NCBI RefSeq assembly: GCF_029784165.1
Contig: NC_073695.1
Coordinates: 101,187,306-101,251,305 of the forward strand
Length of the DNA: 64,000 nt
From: Wyeomyia smithii
Lineage: Eukaryota; Arthropoda; Insecta; Diptera; Culicidae
Reading direction: 5' to 3'
Below are positions 53,279 through 64,000 of the stretch, piece by piece. Each line of letters opens with the position of its first letter. Position 1 is the stretch's first letter. The notes under the pieces are model-generated. The model did no database searches and was not told the DNA's origin. It saw only the letters and a program-made list of their open reading frames with translations. The translations under genes and the position numbers were made by a program.

Positions 53279-53765
53279 GAGCATCATCGCCGACCGAGCT
53301 TCTTGAAGCGCCTGGCTATCGCCTGCGTGCCACAGAACGTGCTCGAGCGCTACCAGATGCTCGGCCCCAGACTCGGGGCCCAACCAAGTGAGCCACGGAA
53401 TGTGTGTCAGTAGGCCAAGGGCGGTGCGATCGTTTGTATTTTCGTTTTTTCATTTGCTTGTTTTAGCTTTAGCACTCAGCAGCAGAGCTCACTTGGCGTC
53501 ATTATTCTTCTCCTGCAGCAGTTCCCCGTTCGTCCAACCGTCGAGCTTCTCGCGGTGCGTTCTTTTGCTTAATCCCTCACTGGCGTGCTTACGCTCTTCT
53601 ACCGGTGCTAGTGTGTGCGGTGCGCGCGTCGCTCTGATCCTGTACGCAACAAAATGCGGATTTATGGAGGCTCGCGTCACTATTTCTGACGATACGCACT
53701 TTTACGTGTGCGTGATTTCGGCTGCTTTAGTGGTTTGCATTGGGTGTGTTTGGTGTTTGAGTTAA
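53279..53765. other. GC-rich unique island
   Basis: Contrasts with AT-rich flanks; includes GTGTGTCAGTAGG (initiator-like, about 53404) and many CG sites. An open frame at 53388-53765 (+) is Ser/Leu/Cys-rich without motif. Candidate regulatory or alternative leader DNA. Confidence 0.35.
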
Positions 53766-53819
53766 GATTTATATTTTATATTCAGCTCCAAGCTAAAAAT
53801 AATTAAAATAATTTCATTA

Positions 53820-54135
53820 AAAATACTTTCTTCTTGAAAGCGAGAAATAATTAACATCGAGAAGAAAAAAGAAACGGATATCTTTTATAAAAAAATGTAT
53901 GCAAGTTACGATGTTTGTAACTTGCATTCAAATGATTGTTGAAAAATAACATTTAATTTTGATTATTTATCATTGGGTTGCATTTTGGCGATACTCTCAA
54001 TGTCACTAGACTTGTTTGTTGCTAAATTATGCGTATAGGTTGTCGAAAAACCAATACAATATAAACAAAACGTCTTGAACTTTTTTTTCTCCCCTTCCGA
54101 TTTTCAACTTTTTTGAAGGGCCCCTCCCTTTGGAA
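53820..54135. repeat. Dispersed repeat shared with 23250-23590 (inverted)
   Basis: Contains the hairpin CAAGTTACGATGTTTGTAACTTG, TGTCACTAGACTTG and CTCCCCTTCCGATTTTCAAC. Followed by GACTCTATTGTTGTTGTATT, which is also found at 57268. Confidence 0.55.
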
Positions 54136-54269
54136 TGACTCTATTGTTGTTGTATTACTTGACTGATCGTCAAAATTAAGGTCATAAAACGACCTTATAA
54201 TCAAAAAGGAACAACTGTGAAAAGTTGCAGCGAAATCAGAAATGGTCGACCAGGATCGATTTGCGAAGT

Positions 54270-54960
54270 AGTATGGAATGACTCTATTGGTTTTGCCTTT
54301 CTACTAGAAAGGTATACTGCCGTTCCAAGCTTAGTTGCCCCAGCGTGCATAAGGTTTGTGTAGAACATGGGACTACTATGATTGGAACGGCAGTATAGCA
54401 GTCACTGAAAAAACCAAAGGTATAAAAGTTCTCCAAATGGTCGAATGTCGTATATCAATCGACTTAGTTCGACGAGCTGAGCATTTTCTGTATGTGTGTG
54501 TGTGTGAGTATGTGTGTGTGAGTATGTGTGTGTGTGTATGTGTGTATGTATGTGAAGCTCTCCCAATCTCACTCGATTTTCTCAGAGATAGCTGGACCTT
54601 TTTTCATGGTATCAATTGCAAATGAAAAGTCTAGCTGCCCCAGAGACCCTATTGAATTTTTTTGTAATCGGATTTTTAGTTTGGAGGTTATATATCAAAA
54701 TGTAGAAATCATGAAACTCCATTATCTCAGAAACTACACGACCGATTTGAACAAAATAGGTATCAAATGAATGGGCTGTCTGCAAAACCACTTACTAACG
54801 ATTTTTATGATGTTTGAACATGTGGTTCAAAGGTTATAAAAAAAACGTGTTCAGAAAACTTTTTAAATTCATTCGTTTAGCCAGAGGTGGCTGGACTGAT
54901 TTAAACAGTCTTAGTTTCAAATTAAAGGTTTAGTTACCTTATTGGTACACATTTCATTTG
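54270..54960 (+). repeat. Dispersed repeat with internal TG microsatellite
   Basis: Contains the inverted pair CTGCCGTTCCAAGCTTAGTT / TGATTGGAACGGCAG (54318-54392), GTATAAAAGTTCTCC, a TG-rich tract at 54491-54552 and CAGAGATAGCTGGACC. A related stretch in the opposite orientation lies at 58750-59300, where an ACAC tract and GGTCAGAGCATCTCTGAG occur. Non-coding. Confidence 0.6.
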
Positions 54961-54984
54961 ATTATAACACTGGTCGACGAAATC

Positions 54985-55190
54985 GTAAAAAATCACTGCC
55001 ATAAAGCTTAAAATAGTTGCCCTAGAAAGATTATAGCTTTTTAACCATGTCTATGAAATTTGGTGCCATTGCCGGGTTCGCCCCCTTCAATGTTATGTTT
55101 ACGAAAATATTCATTTAAGTCTCTGAAAAAATGTTGGTGGCTAGGGGCAACAAAATTCACAGGAGTGGTTAAATAGCTATAATCTTTCTA
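54985..55190. mobile_element. MITE of the TTTTGGTGCCCC family, copy 2
   Basis: GTTGCCCTAGAAAGATTATA, GCTTTTTAACC, GAAATTTGGTGCC at the left pair with GGGGCAACAAAATTCACAGG, AGTGGTTAAATAGCTATAAT, CTTTC at the right; the centre contains GCCGGGTTCG. Confidence 0.6.
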
Positions 55191-55576
55191 TTTTTCCCAA
55201 TTTGGCATTCGGGGCTTTTATTTCTACCATTATGTGTTAAATTACAAAAAAAAAATGAAAGTCAGATTACACGACAAACGATATAGGTACCTTTGTTACA
55301 TTTTATTTGGAAATTGAAATATGTTTTTCCAGAAACCGGAAGTCGCAAATACGGATTTCAAAATGAAGTATGGAGTTGATTCCTGGCCTCTCAGCATCAT
55401 CCAGAGAAAGGCTGGGGCTCACCGCTAGGTGGATTAATTCGTTTTTTTTTAAACTCTAATATTTATTTAGGCCCACCCGCTAAGCATAACGGGGCCGAAT
55501 GTCTCCTAAAGTAGGGAAAAGCTAGCTTGAATAGAGCCTGTATCCCGACTAATACATAACATAAGAGTAATATGTA
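55191..55576. repeat. Host repeat segment interrupted by the next elements
   Basis: GGCTGGGGCTCACCGCTAGG, TGGATTAATT (55411-55438) is present in inverse form at 58567-58598 (AATTAATCCACCTAGCGGTG, AGACCCAGCC). The 3.1 kb between contains the two DNA elements below. Confidence 0.5.
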
Positions 55577-57072
55577 CATTAGGGTGTCCCTAAAAAAAAT
55601 CGATGTTGAAAAAGTCAAGGTGCTCAGCCCTAACATAATGGTATTTATAGCATTTTTGTAGAACATTTCGACTTTCTAAAAAATTTAAAAAATCGTTTTC
55701 AGGTTGCTCAAACGTGAATTATGAAAAAATGACTTTTTCAAGCTATTAAACCACTATTCTGCACTTTTTTCAATTCTGTTCGATTCCTAAATTTTTCTAT
55801 ATATTGTTTTATTTTTGTGGGACTGTTTTTGAATATTTTGCATGCTTCAGTTCAGCATTTCTTTCAGTTTTTTGACTCCCAGAGCCCATTAAACATCACA
55901 AAAAAAATAATTTTTCTGATAATTTTTAGATAAAACCCTTCAAAACACAAATAAAACAATTTGATCAAGAACTGAAATTTTCATTGCAAAGGGAGATTTA
56001 CATCGAAAATTTACATAAAAAGGATACTTGATATCTTATCGGGGAGCTGAGATATTAGCATTTTTCTATGTGATGGAAAACTATGCATTTTAACAAATAT
56101 GTTGAATAACTGTTTTATTTTAGGAGATAAAAATAACAATGTTCAGAAAACAAATACATTTTTGGATGGCTGATAACTTACTAGAAGGTTTAAAAATTCG
56201 GAAAAATCTGCGAAAAAAGTTAGAACGAAAATTGTGATTTTTAGTGCCTTACAATAGAAAACTCAATGTTGCTCGTAATATGTAAGAGATAGAAACATAA
56301 TGTCTCCGGTAAAGTTTCTTGTTTTAAGATAACCTAAATCTTTGTCAAAGACACCTTGCGTCTATCTTGTTCTGATTAATAGGTATTTTTTTATCTCACT
56401 CATTGGTGGATTGATCACCCATTTTTCTACACTAAAAGATGCATTTTTGAATATCCTGAAACTTCTCCGAACATACCTTATGGCTATAATCAACATTTGA
56501 ATCACTATTTTGGGAATTGAACACACAAACGGCATCAAAAATACTGTGCAATGGAGATATTGAGCTTTAGTGGCATTTTTGACAAAATGCATAGTTTTCC
56601 ATCACATGTAAAACGCTAATATTTCAGCTCCCCGATAAGATATCAAGGATCTTTTTTCATGTAAATTTTTGTCTTGAATCCCGCTTTGCAGTAAAAATTT
56701 CAGTTCTTGACAAAAAAAAATTTTATATGTGTTTTGAAGGGAAGAAAAATTCACTTTTTTGTGATGTTCAATGGGCTCTGTGAGTCAAGAAACTGAAAGC
56801 AATGCTGAACTGAACCATGCAAAACATTCAAATACAACCCTTAAAAAATAAAAAAATATATGGAAAAATTTAGAAATCGAACAGAATTGAAAAAAGTGCA
56901 GAAGAGTGGTTTAATAGCTTGAAAAAGTCATTTTTTCATAAATCACGTTTGGGCAACCTGAAAACGATTTTTTAGAAAGTCGAAATGTTCTACAAAAATG
57001 CTATAAATACCATTATGTTAGGGCTGAGCACCTTGACTTTTTCAACATCGATTTTTTTGGGACAGCCTAATG
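55577..57072. mobile_element. Palindromic CATTAGGGTGTCCC element, copy 2 (uninterrupted)
   Basis: Flanked by TA (55575-55576, 57073-57074). Arms of about 500 bp (55577-56093 and 56587-57072) enclose about 490 bp of unpaired centre. Paired landmarks include TCAAGGTGCTCAGCCCTAA / TTAGGGCTGAGCACCTTGA and TATCGGGGAGCTGAGATATT / AATATTTCAGCTCCCCGATA. The centre holds AAAGTTTCTTGTTTTAAGAT and no convincing coding frame. TA target and CA-terminal TIR fit the Tc1/mariner group. Confidence 0.85.
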
Positions 57073-57346
57073 TACATCTTTCTATATGGCTAATAACATT
57101 GAGGGATGATGAGTCCTTGTCTCTCGGAAATCAAAACCTGTGATGAAAAATGGAGACAGAAAAACAATGATAAGTATTGTTCATGAAGATTTTGATAGCA
57201 AGAAAGGAACAGAGAGAAAGATAGAGGGTTCAGATATGATAATTTATTTCTTTGATGAATTCGTATGACTCTATTGTTGTTGTATTACTTGACTAATATT
57301 TTTGTAAAATATAGCCGTTACAAATTTTATTCTCATTTTATGTATA

Positions 57347-58437
57347 CAGTCAAACCTCCATGAGTCGATGTTCTAGGAGTCGATATTTTCCTAAACTCGA
57401 TAATATTTTCAGTCCCTTCGATTTCCCATACAAACTCACTCCGAGTAGTCGATATTTCTATTACTCGATGCCTCCTCTGCTCGATGGTCCCGTATGGTAA
57501 CTATGCTAGTTGTTTGGTTTCTATGAGCCGATGCTGTTTCCAAATTTCAAGTTCTTCTGACGTGAAAGAGTGAATGGAATCTCAATTCCCGCAGAAGATG
57601 AAGAAAACTGAGAAATGAAGGATTAATGTGCTGTCTTGTTAAAATGTGATAGGCTAGATCGGATTTTGATGATTTTTGTTAGTGGAAATAGACGAAACAA
57701 CAATCTCTAGGGCAATAATACTGGAAGCTCTACAGTTAGCAAAAAATCTTGCTTCATCATTATCTAATTAAATTTATGATCCAGTAAGAAATCATTTAAT
57801 AGCAGAGGCAAATCACCTTAAAACCTCTCTAATAAAGAAATATTATCAGATGCTCACAACTTCTATTTTTCTCATTTTAACGTTTGCAAATTTTGACACT
57901 TGCTATCAAAAAATGTTAGATTTATAGTATAAAATATCAACGGACATATAAAAATGCCCCCATTTCTTATACTTATTTTTAATTTTTGCTATCAAAGGAA
58001 AAGTTACTTTTACATGGTATATTTTTTCTGCAATTCAACTATCTATAACATTGTCGATTACAGTATTTCAACAAAACATGTCATTTTTTAGTATATTATA
58101 TTATACACATTGACATTTTTGAATTATTTTTTCAGAATTGTGATTTTAAATGATCAATCAATATCATAGAATAAAATCTCTATCAATATCAAACAAATTC
58201 ACAGCTATATCGAAAACAATCGGTCCGGATCGATTCACGAAGCAACATGTATTGACTCTAGATACCTGTTGCTACTAAAATTCAATAATATCTTGAGTTT
58301 AAAATGACAAAAAATAGTGTACACAGCTCTATGTAATCTTTTGTATGAATAATTGACGTCTTCAAAAATATATTCTATGAGTCGGTATTTCCTTGAGTCG
58401 ATGGCCCCTTCGATATCGACTCCTGGAGGTTTCACTG
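57347..58437. mobile_element. pogo/Tigger-like DNA element, 1.09 kb
   Basis: TA-flanked termini CAGTCAAACCTCCATGAGTC and inverse CAGTGAAACCTCCAGGAGTC. Subterminal GAGTCGAT / ACTCGAT motifs recur six or more times in the first 150 bases and near the right end. The interior is AT-rich with no intact transposase. Likely non-autonomous or heavily decayed. Confidence 0.8.
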
Positions 58438-58749
58438 TATTTAATTTCAACAGGGCCAGTATAAAAATGAACGATTATGGTACAAAAACAGCGCTTTGGA
58501 TTGGTATCATGCTGATAAATTTTCAGCTTGTAATGTGTAGCTAAAAAAACACCCATAAAACCCAAATTAATCCACCTAGCGGTGAGACCCAGCCTGTCTC
58601 ATTCAAACTTTTTATATGTTAAAATAGATTTACACGATTTAAGAGAAAAAATACTCCTTGAAAATTTCTGCTGGTTCCATTTTTCACTCTAAATAAAGAA
58701 TTTCTGATAGCCAACAGCACAACTATACAGAACATTCAAAACCCAACAT

Positions 58750-59300
58750 TCACACACATATGAGCATACATTTAAACATACATATGCAAATACCATGAAA
58801 TATATATGTTTCAAGTACATCACGCGAAAAATCCACTTATACTACTTATGGTTGCCGGAATACATCCTAAAATGGCCAAATTTTGCCTAATCCGGGTATT
58901 TCGATGGCGAAGATGTCGACATTCAGTTTCTGGAAAACAACTTAAGATGACCAAATATCATCCATTATGAGTATTGCGGTTTAAAAGCCCATTAATTTGA
59001 ATTCAACTATGTTCATAGCTTCTGAGATATAAGAGCGATTTTCACATTCTGACGCAGCGCCTAAACTAAAAGTTTGATTACAATGAAATTCAATAGCAAC
59101 CTAAGCGGCAAATGGACCATTCATTTGACACCAAGATAGAAAGAATCGGTCAGAGCATCTCTGAGAAAAGTGAGTGCGAAAAAAAGGTGCACATACACGC
59201 GTACACACCCACACACAAACATATACACCTTTACATGCATACATGCAGAAAATACTCGATTCGTCCATTTGGATCACTTTTCTACCTTTTAATTAACCAG
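58750..59300 (-). repeat. Dispersed repeat related to 54270-54960, opposite orientation
   Basis: Shares CAGAG[A/C]ATCTCTGAG-like and CA/TG-tract features and sentence-like order with the copy at 54270; contains ACACACAAACATATACACC at about 59212-59230. Confidence 0.5.
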
Positions 59301-59354
59301 TAATCGTTAGGTGAAAGTCAATATGTTTACTTTCATTATGTGATTTCACATTTT

Positions 59355-59645
59355 TATAAGAACTCGTACTTTAGTGAATTTAGTTTTCATAAGAACTCGT
59401 ACTTTAGTGAATTTAAACTCGTTTTTCTCTAAATCTGTGCATGCTAGAATAAATCTTTCAGCATCTTTGGATTCAGAAGACGTTACTCTAGAAATATAGA
59501 GCTTGAAAATTGAAGAGCCAAGTTGAAACCTGCTGTGGGAGACTGAGAAAATCAGGTTTCCATGAATATACGTGTTTTAGTGAATTTAAATTCGTTTTTC
59601 TCAAAATATTTGAATGCTAAAATAAATATTTTATTGCGTATTGAT
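59355..59645 (+). repeat. Direct duplications of CATAAGAACTCGTACTTTAG
   Basis: A 40-base unit (ATAAGAACTCGTACTTTAG, TGAATTTA) occurs twice at about 59357-59416. A longer related unit (TTTAGTGAATTTAAACTCG, TTTTTCTC, ATGCTAGAATAAAT) at 59410-59470 recurs at 59576-59635. Confidence 0.75.
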
Positions 59646-60400
59646 TCAGGAGACCTCACTTAAAATATGTATAGCTTAAAATTCGAAGAACGATTTTCTT
59701 ATTTGATTTTTTATGAAAATACGTAGTTTTGTGATTTTGTAGTGAAATAATTTAGAAACTCCAAAATTCACTCTTACATACCATATTTCATCTACCTGAC
59801 ATGATTTGATACATGGAGCAATCAATACGTATGAAAATTTCCAGTGTTTGCTCAATCTGTTTGAAAAATTAGAAAAAAACACAGACATATTTGCGTCTCA
59901 CGAAAACGGGGAGGGGTCCACAGGGGTGGCATCTTTACCATAACTTAGAGCAACTATTCCCCTTGAATAAAATTCCAAGTTTTCCCAAATTGGCCGTTCC
60001 AGTGCTGAGAACGAGCATTTTCAAAAATCAAGTTCCGTCCGGGTCTTTACGGGTTAAACATCTTACAGCAGAAACAGCATTGTCAAAAAACAACTTAAAA
60101 TTTCACAGCTTCGGCAAAATTTCCTAGTTTGCTCCTGGTTATATTCCCAAAAATACTTAATAATTAAATAAATTGAAGTATGTTATTAAAGATTATATTT
60201 TATGAAATTAGATTATATTTTGAACATTTTCATTCATCAAGCATAAAACAATTAACAACACTGTCTCTCAAAAAACTCTGAAATGAAACTGGTAACTTTG
60301 AGGTTTGAGATCTATTCCTAAAAAAAAAAAACAGTAAAAAATCTTCCTTTGCGGTGTTTACATTAGAACCTAGAAATTTCAAGTAGTAAAAAACTGTTTT
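59646..60400. other. No gene seen
   Basis: AT-rich; contains a short frame at 59891-60127 (+) without motif. Confidence 0.35.
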
Positions 60401-61090
60401 CTGGATATACAATTAACTGGCAACACTTTCAATCAAAACATTATTGAATTCCTTAACTCATTTACTCCAAATTGCATAATTTAGAATATCCATAATCAAA
60501 ATTCAACTTTATTCAACAAAAATGCAGTAACCCGAGTTTTGTTAAAAATGCCACTGGGTGTGAAGTTTTTTCATATATATTTTTTTCAGAAGTAGGACGA
60601 AATTGTAAGACTTGAAATAGAATAAACTCAGTTACCGAAAACATAATTTGATTTTTCAAATGCAAAATTAATATAGCTAGCAAACACTGCCGACCATAAT
60701 TGTATGATTGTTGATGGATTTCTTGACTAATTTTTTTCTAAATTAAACCTCCAGCATATCCATTGTTATAAAATATCCGGAGATATAGGAAAAACTTAAA
60801 AAATAGTTTCCTAAAACCACAGATAAGTTGACTTTATTTCTTAAAAACGCTGCAACTTGTTGTTTGCTCATAATAACTCAGGGTGATAAATGTTGTTCAT
60901 GTAAAATTTTCTCAGAAACACGATGAAATTGTCAAATTTCAAATCAAAATATACTCATTTGCCAAAAATGCAATTATTTTTTTTTAAATCCTAAAATAAC
61001 ATATTTGGCAACACTGCCTACTAAAATTTATATTTTCGTTAGTTTTTTTATTAATTTTCCTGTAAAAAAATGTTTTAGTTTCTTTGTCGA
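60401..61090 (+). repeat. Three degenerate copies of a unit of roughly 270-320 bp
   Basis: Landmarks recur in order: [GT]GCAACACT at 60419, 60690 (GCAAACACTG) and 61005; TCTCAGAAACACGATGAAAT at 60910 and TTTCAGAAGTAGGACGAAAT at 60585; AAAATGCA near 60520, 60662 and 60966. Strongly diverged. Confidence 0.45.
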
Positions 61091-61684
61091 CGTTATGCTT
61101 TTGTAGCCACAATTAAAATAAAACAAGGGTTTTTCATGAAAAAATGCACTTTTATTAAAAATAGAAGATGGGGGTGGTCCAACTGGCACCAGTATTTTTT
61201 TTTTTAATAGTCACCTTAATCATTGAAAATAGTTAATAAATAATAAATTCCCAGAAAATCGATTTTCGGTCAAAATTGTTTTTCGAGGTAACGGTCAAAA
61301 TTTTTCTTTTATGTATATTTTAGTGATATGGCATCAAAAATTTCACTCGATTTTTCTAATTCAGATTGGTAGATTTTCGAGGGCCACAACTTTGAGCGCT
61401 GTGAGGCACCCCTGAATTATGTCAGATTGAGCTGAAATTTTGTACAGGTCATTTTTTGGGCCAATAAACGAAATGTACATGGTCAGTTTTTAAAATTTGA
61501 CATGACTCTTTTCACTGTCACCCTAGTTTCAACCAAATCAACAATAGCAAATTAAAAAAAATTTCAAAAATTTTGAAAATTTTCATCAGATTGCTCTGTA
61601 ATAACAGTTTTAATTGGATCAAGCACAGTAGTCAGTAGTAAACACGGGTTTTACCTTAAAGCTCAAACTGAAAAAAAATAAAGG
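61091..61684. other. AT-rich DNA with fragment shared with 28400
   Basis: TTTTGTACAGGTCATTTTTT, GGGCCAATAAACGAAATGTA at 61438-61478 matches 28412-28450. No gene. Confidence 0.45.
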
Positions 61685-61910
61685 ATTTTGGCTTTTTGAC
61701 AATCGCTGTAAATTTTGGTGCCCCAAGAAAAAATAACGTTTTCAGAGACATAAATGAGTTTTCCGATAAGCCAACGTAGAAGCGACGAACCCGGCGAGCA
61801 ACTACTCTGCTGCTCTTTGACGCATATCTGCATACACTAGGGGCACCAAAATTCACAGGAATGGTTAGAAAGCTATAATCTTTTTAGGGCAACTATTTTT
61901 AGATTAAGGG
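61685..61910. mobile_element. MITE of the TTTTGGTGCCCC family, copy 3
   Basis: Left AAATTTTGGTGCCCCAAGA and right AGGGGCACCAAAATTCACAG with AATGGTTAGAAAGCTATAAT, CTTTTTAGGGCAAC. The centre GACGAACCCGGCGAGCAACT resembles AACGAACCCGGTGAGTAATT in copy 1. Confidence 0.65.
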
Positions 61911-62450
61911 GAACATTTTTTTCACTATTGTCACTTTTTGTGTAACCATCAGTTGTGCGAATTGAAAGATCGCATTAATTTCTCATGCTCGAACTAGAAT
62001 GTAGTACCAAAAAGGGTGAAAACTATTGAAATTCAATAGTAACTTCATCACTGTGTAAATAAGATTATAATAAGAGCCTGTTTAGTAATTCGAATTGATT
62101 ACCATTACCAGTTTCACCTTCAAGATTTTTGAATCCGTCGGTGCAAATTTGAATTTATAGGGGCATAAACTCCCACAACCCGAGCCTTAACACATTGGTA
62201 CTTTTGTATTGGACCGAAAAAAAAAATTCCAACTGTAACTCATTTACGGTATGTATATATAATACTCTTCACTTGTTTTATAAATAGATCTTTCAACCGC
62301 ACTCGTAATAATTACGTGACCAAATAATATATATATTTTGTATCAATATATATATTTTGTATCAATATAATAACATATGACAACAGCTCAAAACCGAATT
62401 TCGGCGATCATAATAAGTTTCTTTTCCGATATCACAAGCCATAAACACGA
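61911..62450. repeat. AT-rich DNA with a 23-bp direct duplication
   Basis: TATATATATTTTGTATCAA is repeated in tandem at about 62326-62369. Otherwise no features. Confidence 0.6.
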
Positions 62451-62900
62451 GTTCACGTTAACCTAGATACGAAATTCGATTGTTTGGCTGGCTGGCTGGC
62501 TGGCCCAGCGTTTGTGGCATGTCGCGTCGCGTCGCGCTCTCGTACGGGTTCGTGTGCTTGTGCAGTTACGTAAGGAAACGTAAATTGGGAAACTAACAAA
62601 ATAAAACCTGAACAGTGAGCGTTGTCGTGCGGGGCAGGTAAGGGAAGGGGAAACCGAAAATATAATTCTTCGGTACTACCTACCAGTGCACCTTTCCGCA
62701 TGCTTAAATTTTCGAACTATCATAAAAGTTGTGTCACCTGGGCTCTCTTCACAGCCGCCCCCGACCGCACTGCTGTGGCTTCGTACCCTAGGGCACGCAA
62801 GCACGACACGGTGCAAAGCTCGGTCGATGGAGACTACTTCCTGTTTCGAAAGGAAGCATCATTTCAGTGCGTTAGAAAATTGACTTAGAGCAGTATGAAT
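62451..62900. other. GC-rich unique island with GGCT and GTCGC microsatellites
   Basis: GGCT runs at about 62484-62503 and GTCGCGTCGCGTCGCG at 62521-62536. Opposed short frames (62453-62701 minus, 62622-62888 plus) have no motif. Candidate regulatory DNA. Confidence 0.4.
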
Positions 62901-64000
62901 TATTGAGTGGATAGGTGGGACGATTAGCTGCTCAATCTCTGGGGGTTGTTCAGGTGGGTTGATGATCAATATCACGTGGCATACATTGACTTAAGTGGTC
63001 ATCAAATATTTCCCTAGTGCACAACATAGATTTAAAAACTCAGACACCTCAACCGCTGTTACCGCGGAAAGTGAGAGTGATATCTTTATTTTCTGTGTTT
63101 TTACGTTTTTTGTGTGCGTTGCGATAATAGCCCGCACTACTGCATATTAGCGTTTTTCTTTCTACTATCGTGCTGGCTTTGTCGGCCTACTAATGAGCTA
63201 ACCGTCATCAACTCGTACTCTGGGTGTCTTTCATTGACGCAGCCGCCACCAGCTGGTGAACATGGGTACGAATGTGAGAACAGCTAACATCTTTAGTCGC
63301 GGTCGGGGTGTTAATACTGATGCCAACATGTAATCGATACCACGACGAGGTGGTATACTGCCTTTGTGGTGCGCGGGTGGTCGAGCGTGACACAGGGGGT
63401 ATACACTAGTGCCAGTGTCGGCACACCACTGCGGTGTCCCACTAACCTGCTGGCAGTGACACCGTTTTCGCTTTCTCTGAAACAATATTACGTACATACT
63501 TACTGACTGTACAGAGCCTCCACCACGGCAATCGGAACCGGACTAGTCCGAGCCAGGATTCGTGAATTGACGTGTGTTCTAGTAATGATGGACTACTTCT
63601 AAGTTTATCGATAGCTCCACTCTTCGCGGTTTTAGTCGAATGTGTCCAAGGAATACAGCTTTTTCATTCCAGTATGACACATTAACATATTTTGTTCTAA
63701 TTAGCAGAGCTCAGGTATTACTTAGGCAACCAAATTTGACACGATTTTTGGAAGTAATCTACCAATAAATTACAAGATAATGGGTTATAGTATGGATTAT
63801 ACTCAATACGCACAGCAGAAAAGATTTTGTAGTTTCGAAATTACTAGCATTTTTTTACAAAAAAAAAGATATTCTGTATACTTTAGAAAGTTATCAATCA
63901 GTTTGATTACAGCCAAGAGTTATTCAAAACTTATGAAGTCATAGATTTCGTTATACACCACAATATTGCAAGTGATTGAAAAATGTTGTAGGTAGTTTAG
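62901..64000. other. Intronic DNA, no gene seen
   Basis: Mixed composition with a GC-richer part at 63200-63560 containing GGTGGTATACTGCC and GTGCCAGTGTCGGC. No domain or splice structure seen up to the window end. Confidence 0.35.

Noticed and set aside
54491..54552. TG-rich tract as a possible recombination or Z-DNA signal
   Set aside because: It is an imperfect microsatellite inside a dispersed repeat; nothing else supports a special role.

Overview
This is eukaryotic, insect DNA, most likely a culicine mosquito and best matched to Aedes. The evidence is a Juan-type Jockey LINE, RTE-type LINEs, several tRNA-derived SINEs, many TA- and TTAA-flanked MITEs, hAT and PIF/Harbinger pieces, and AT-rich DNA carrying very few exons. 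The species call is an inference from repeat content. No search was run, and repeat-family names rest on protein motifs, terminal repeats and target-site duplications read from the sequence.

Only one convincing host coding segment was found: the + strand exon at 4814-5693. It is the N-terminal, Ser/Thr/Gly/Ala/His/Gln-rich part of an unidentified protein. It sits behind a long leader-like region (about 2.9-4.8 kb) and ends at a consensus splice donor. No later exon of that gene could be recognised, so roughly the last 58 kb is probably its first coding intron.

Region by region: 0-1.8 kb holds LINE fragments and a degenerate short-period repeat. 1.8-5.7 kb is the leader and coding exon. 5.7-8.8 kb is intron with no gene seen. 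8.8-24.3 kb is a nested transposon stack in which an RNase-H-type LINE was split by an RTE LINE and, six bases further on, by a hAT element. The RTE was split by a long-TIR element that now contains an almost intact Juan LINE, a LINE 3' stub, a Harbinger remnant and a 2.26-kb palindrome. 24.3-30.9 kb holds tRNA-like pieces, a SINE and dispersed AT-rich repeats. 30.9-33.3 kb looks largely unique. 33.9-37.1 kb has satellite-like repeats, a dead mariner/Tc1 transposase and an internally deleted histone H2B pseudogene with its promoter. 37.1-49 kb is mostly MITEs, SINEs and dispersed repeats, including a palindromic DNA element that received a truncated LINE. 49-64 kb contains a second copy of that palindromic element, a pogo-like element, more MITEs and some GC-rich unique islands.

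The only intact long reading frame of a mobile element is Juan ORF2 (10807-13467, minus); its ORF1 has a frameshift. Everything else mobile here is broken or non-autonomous. The most informative content is the insertion order, recorded by exact target-site duplications and by reading frames that resume on the far side of insertions.
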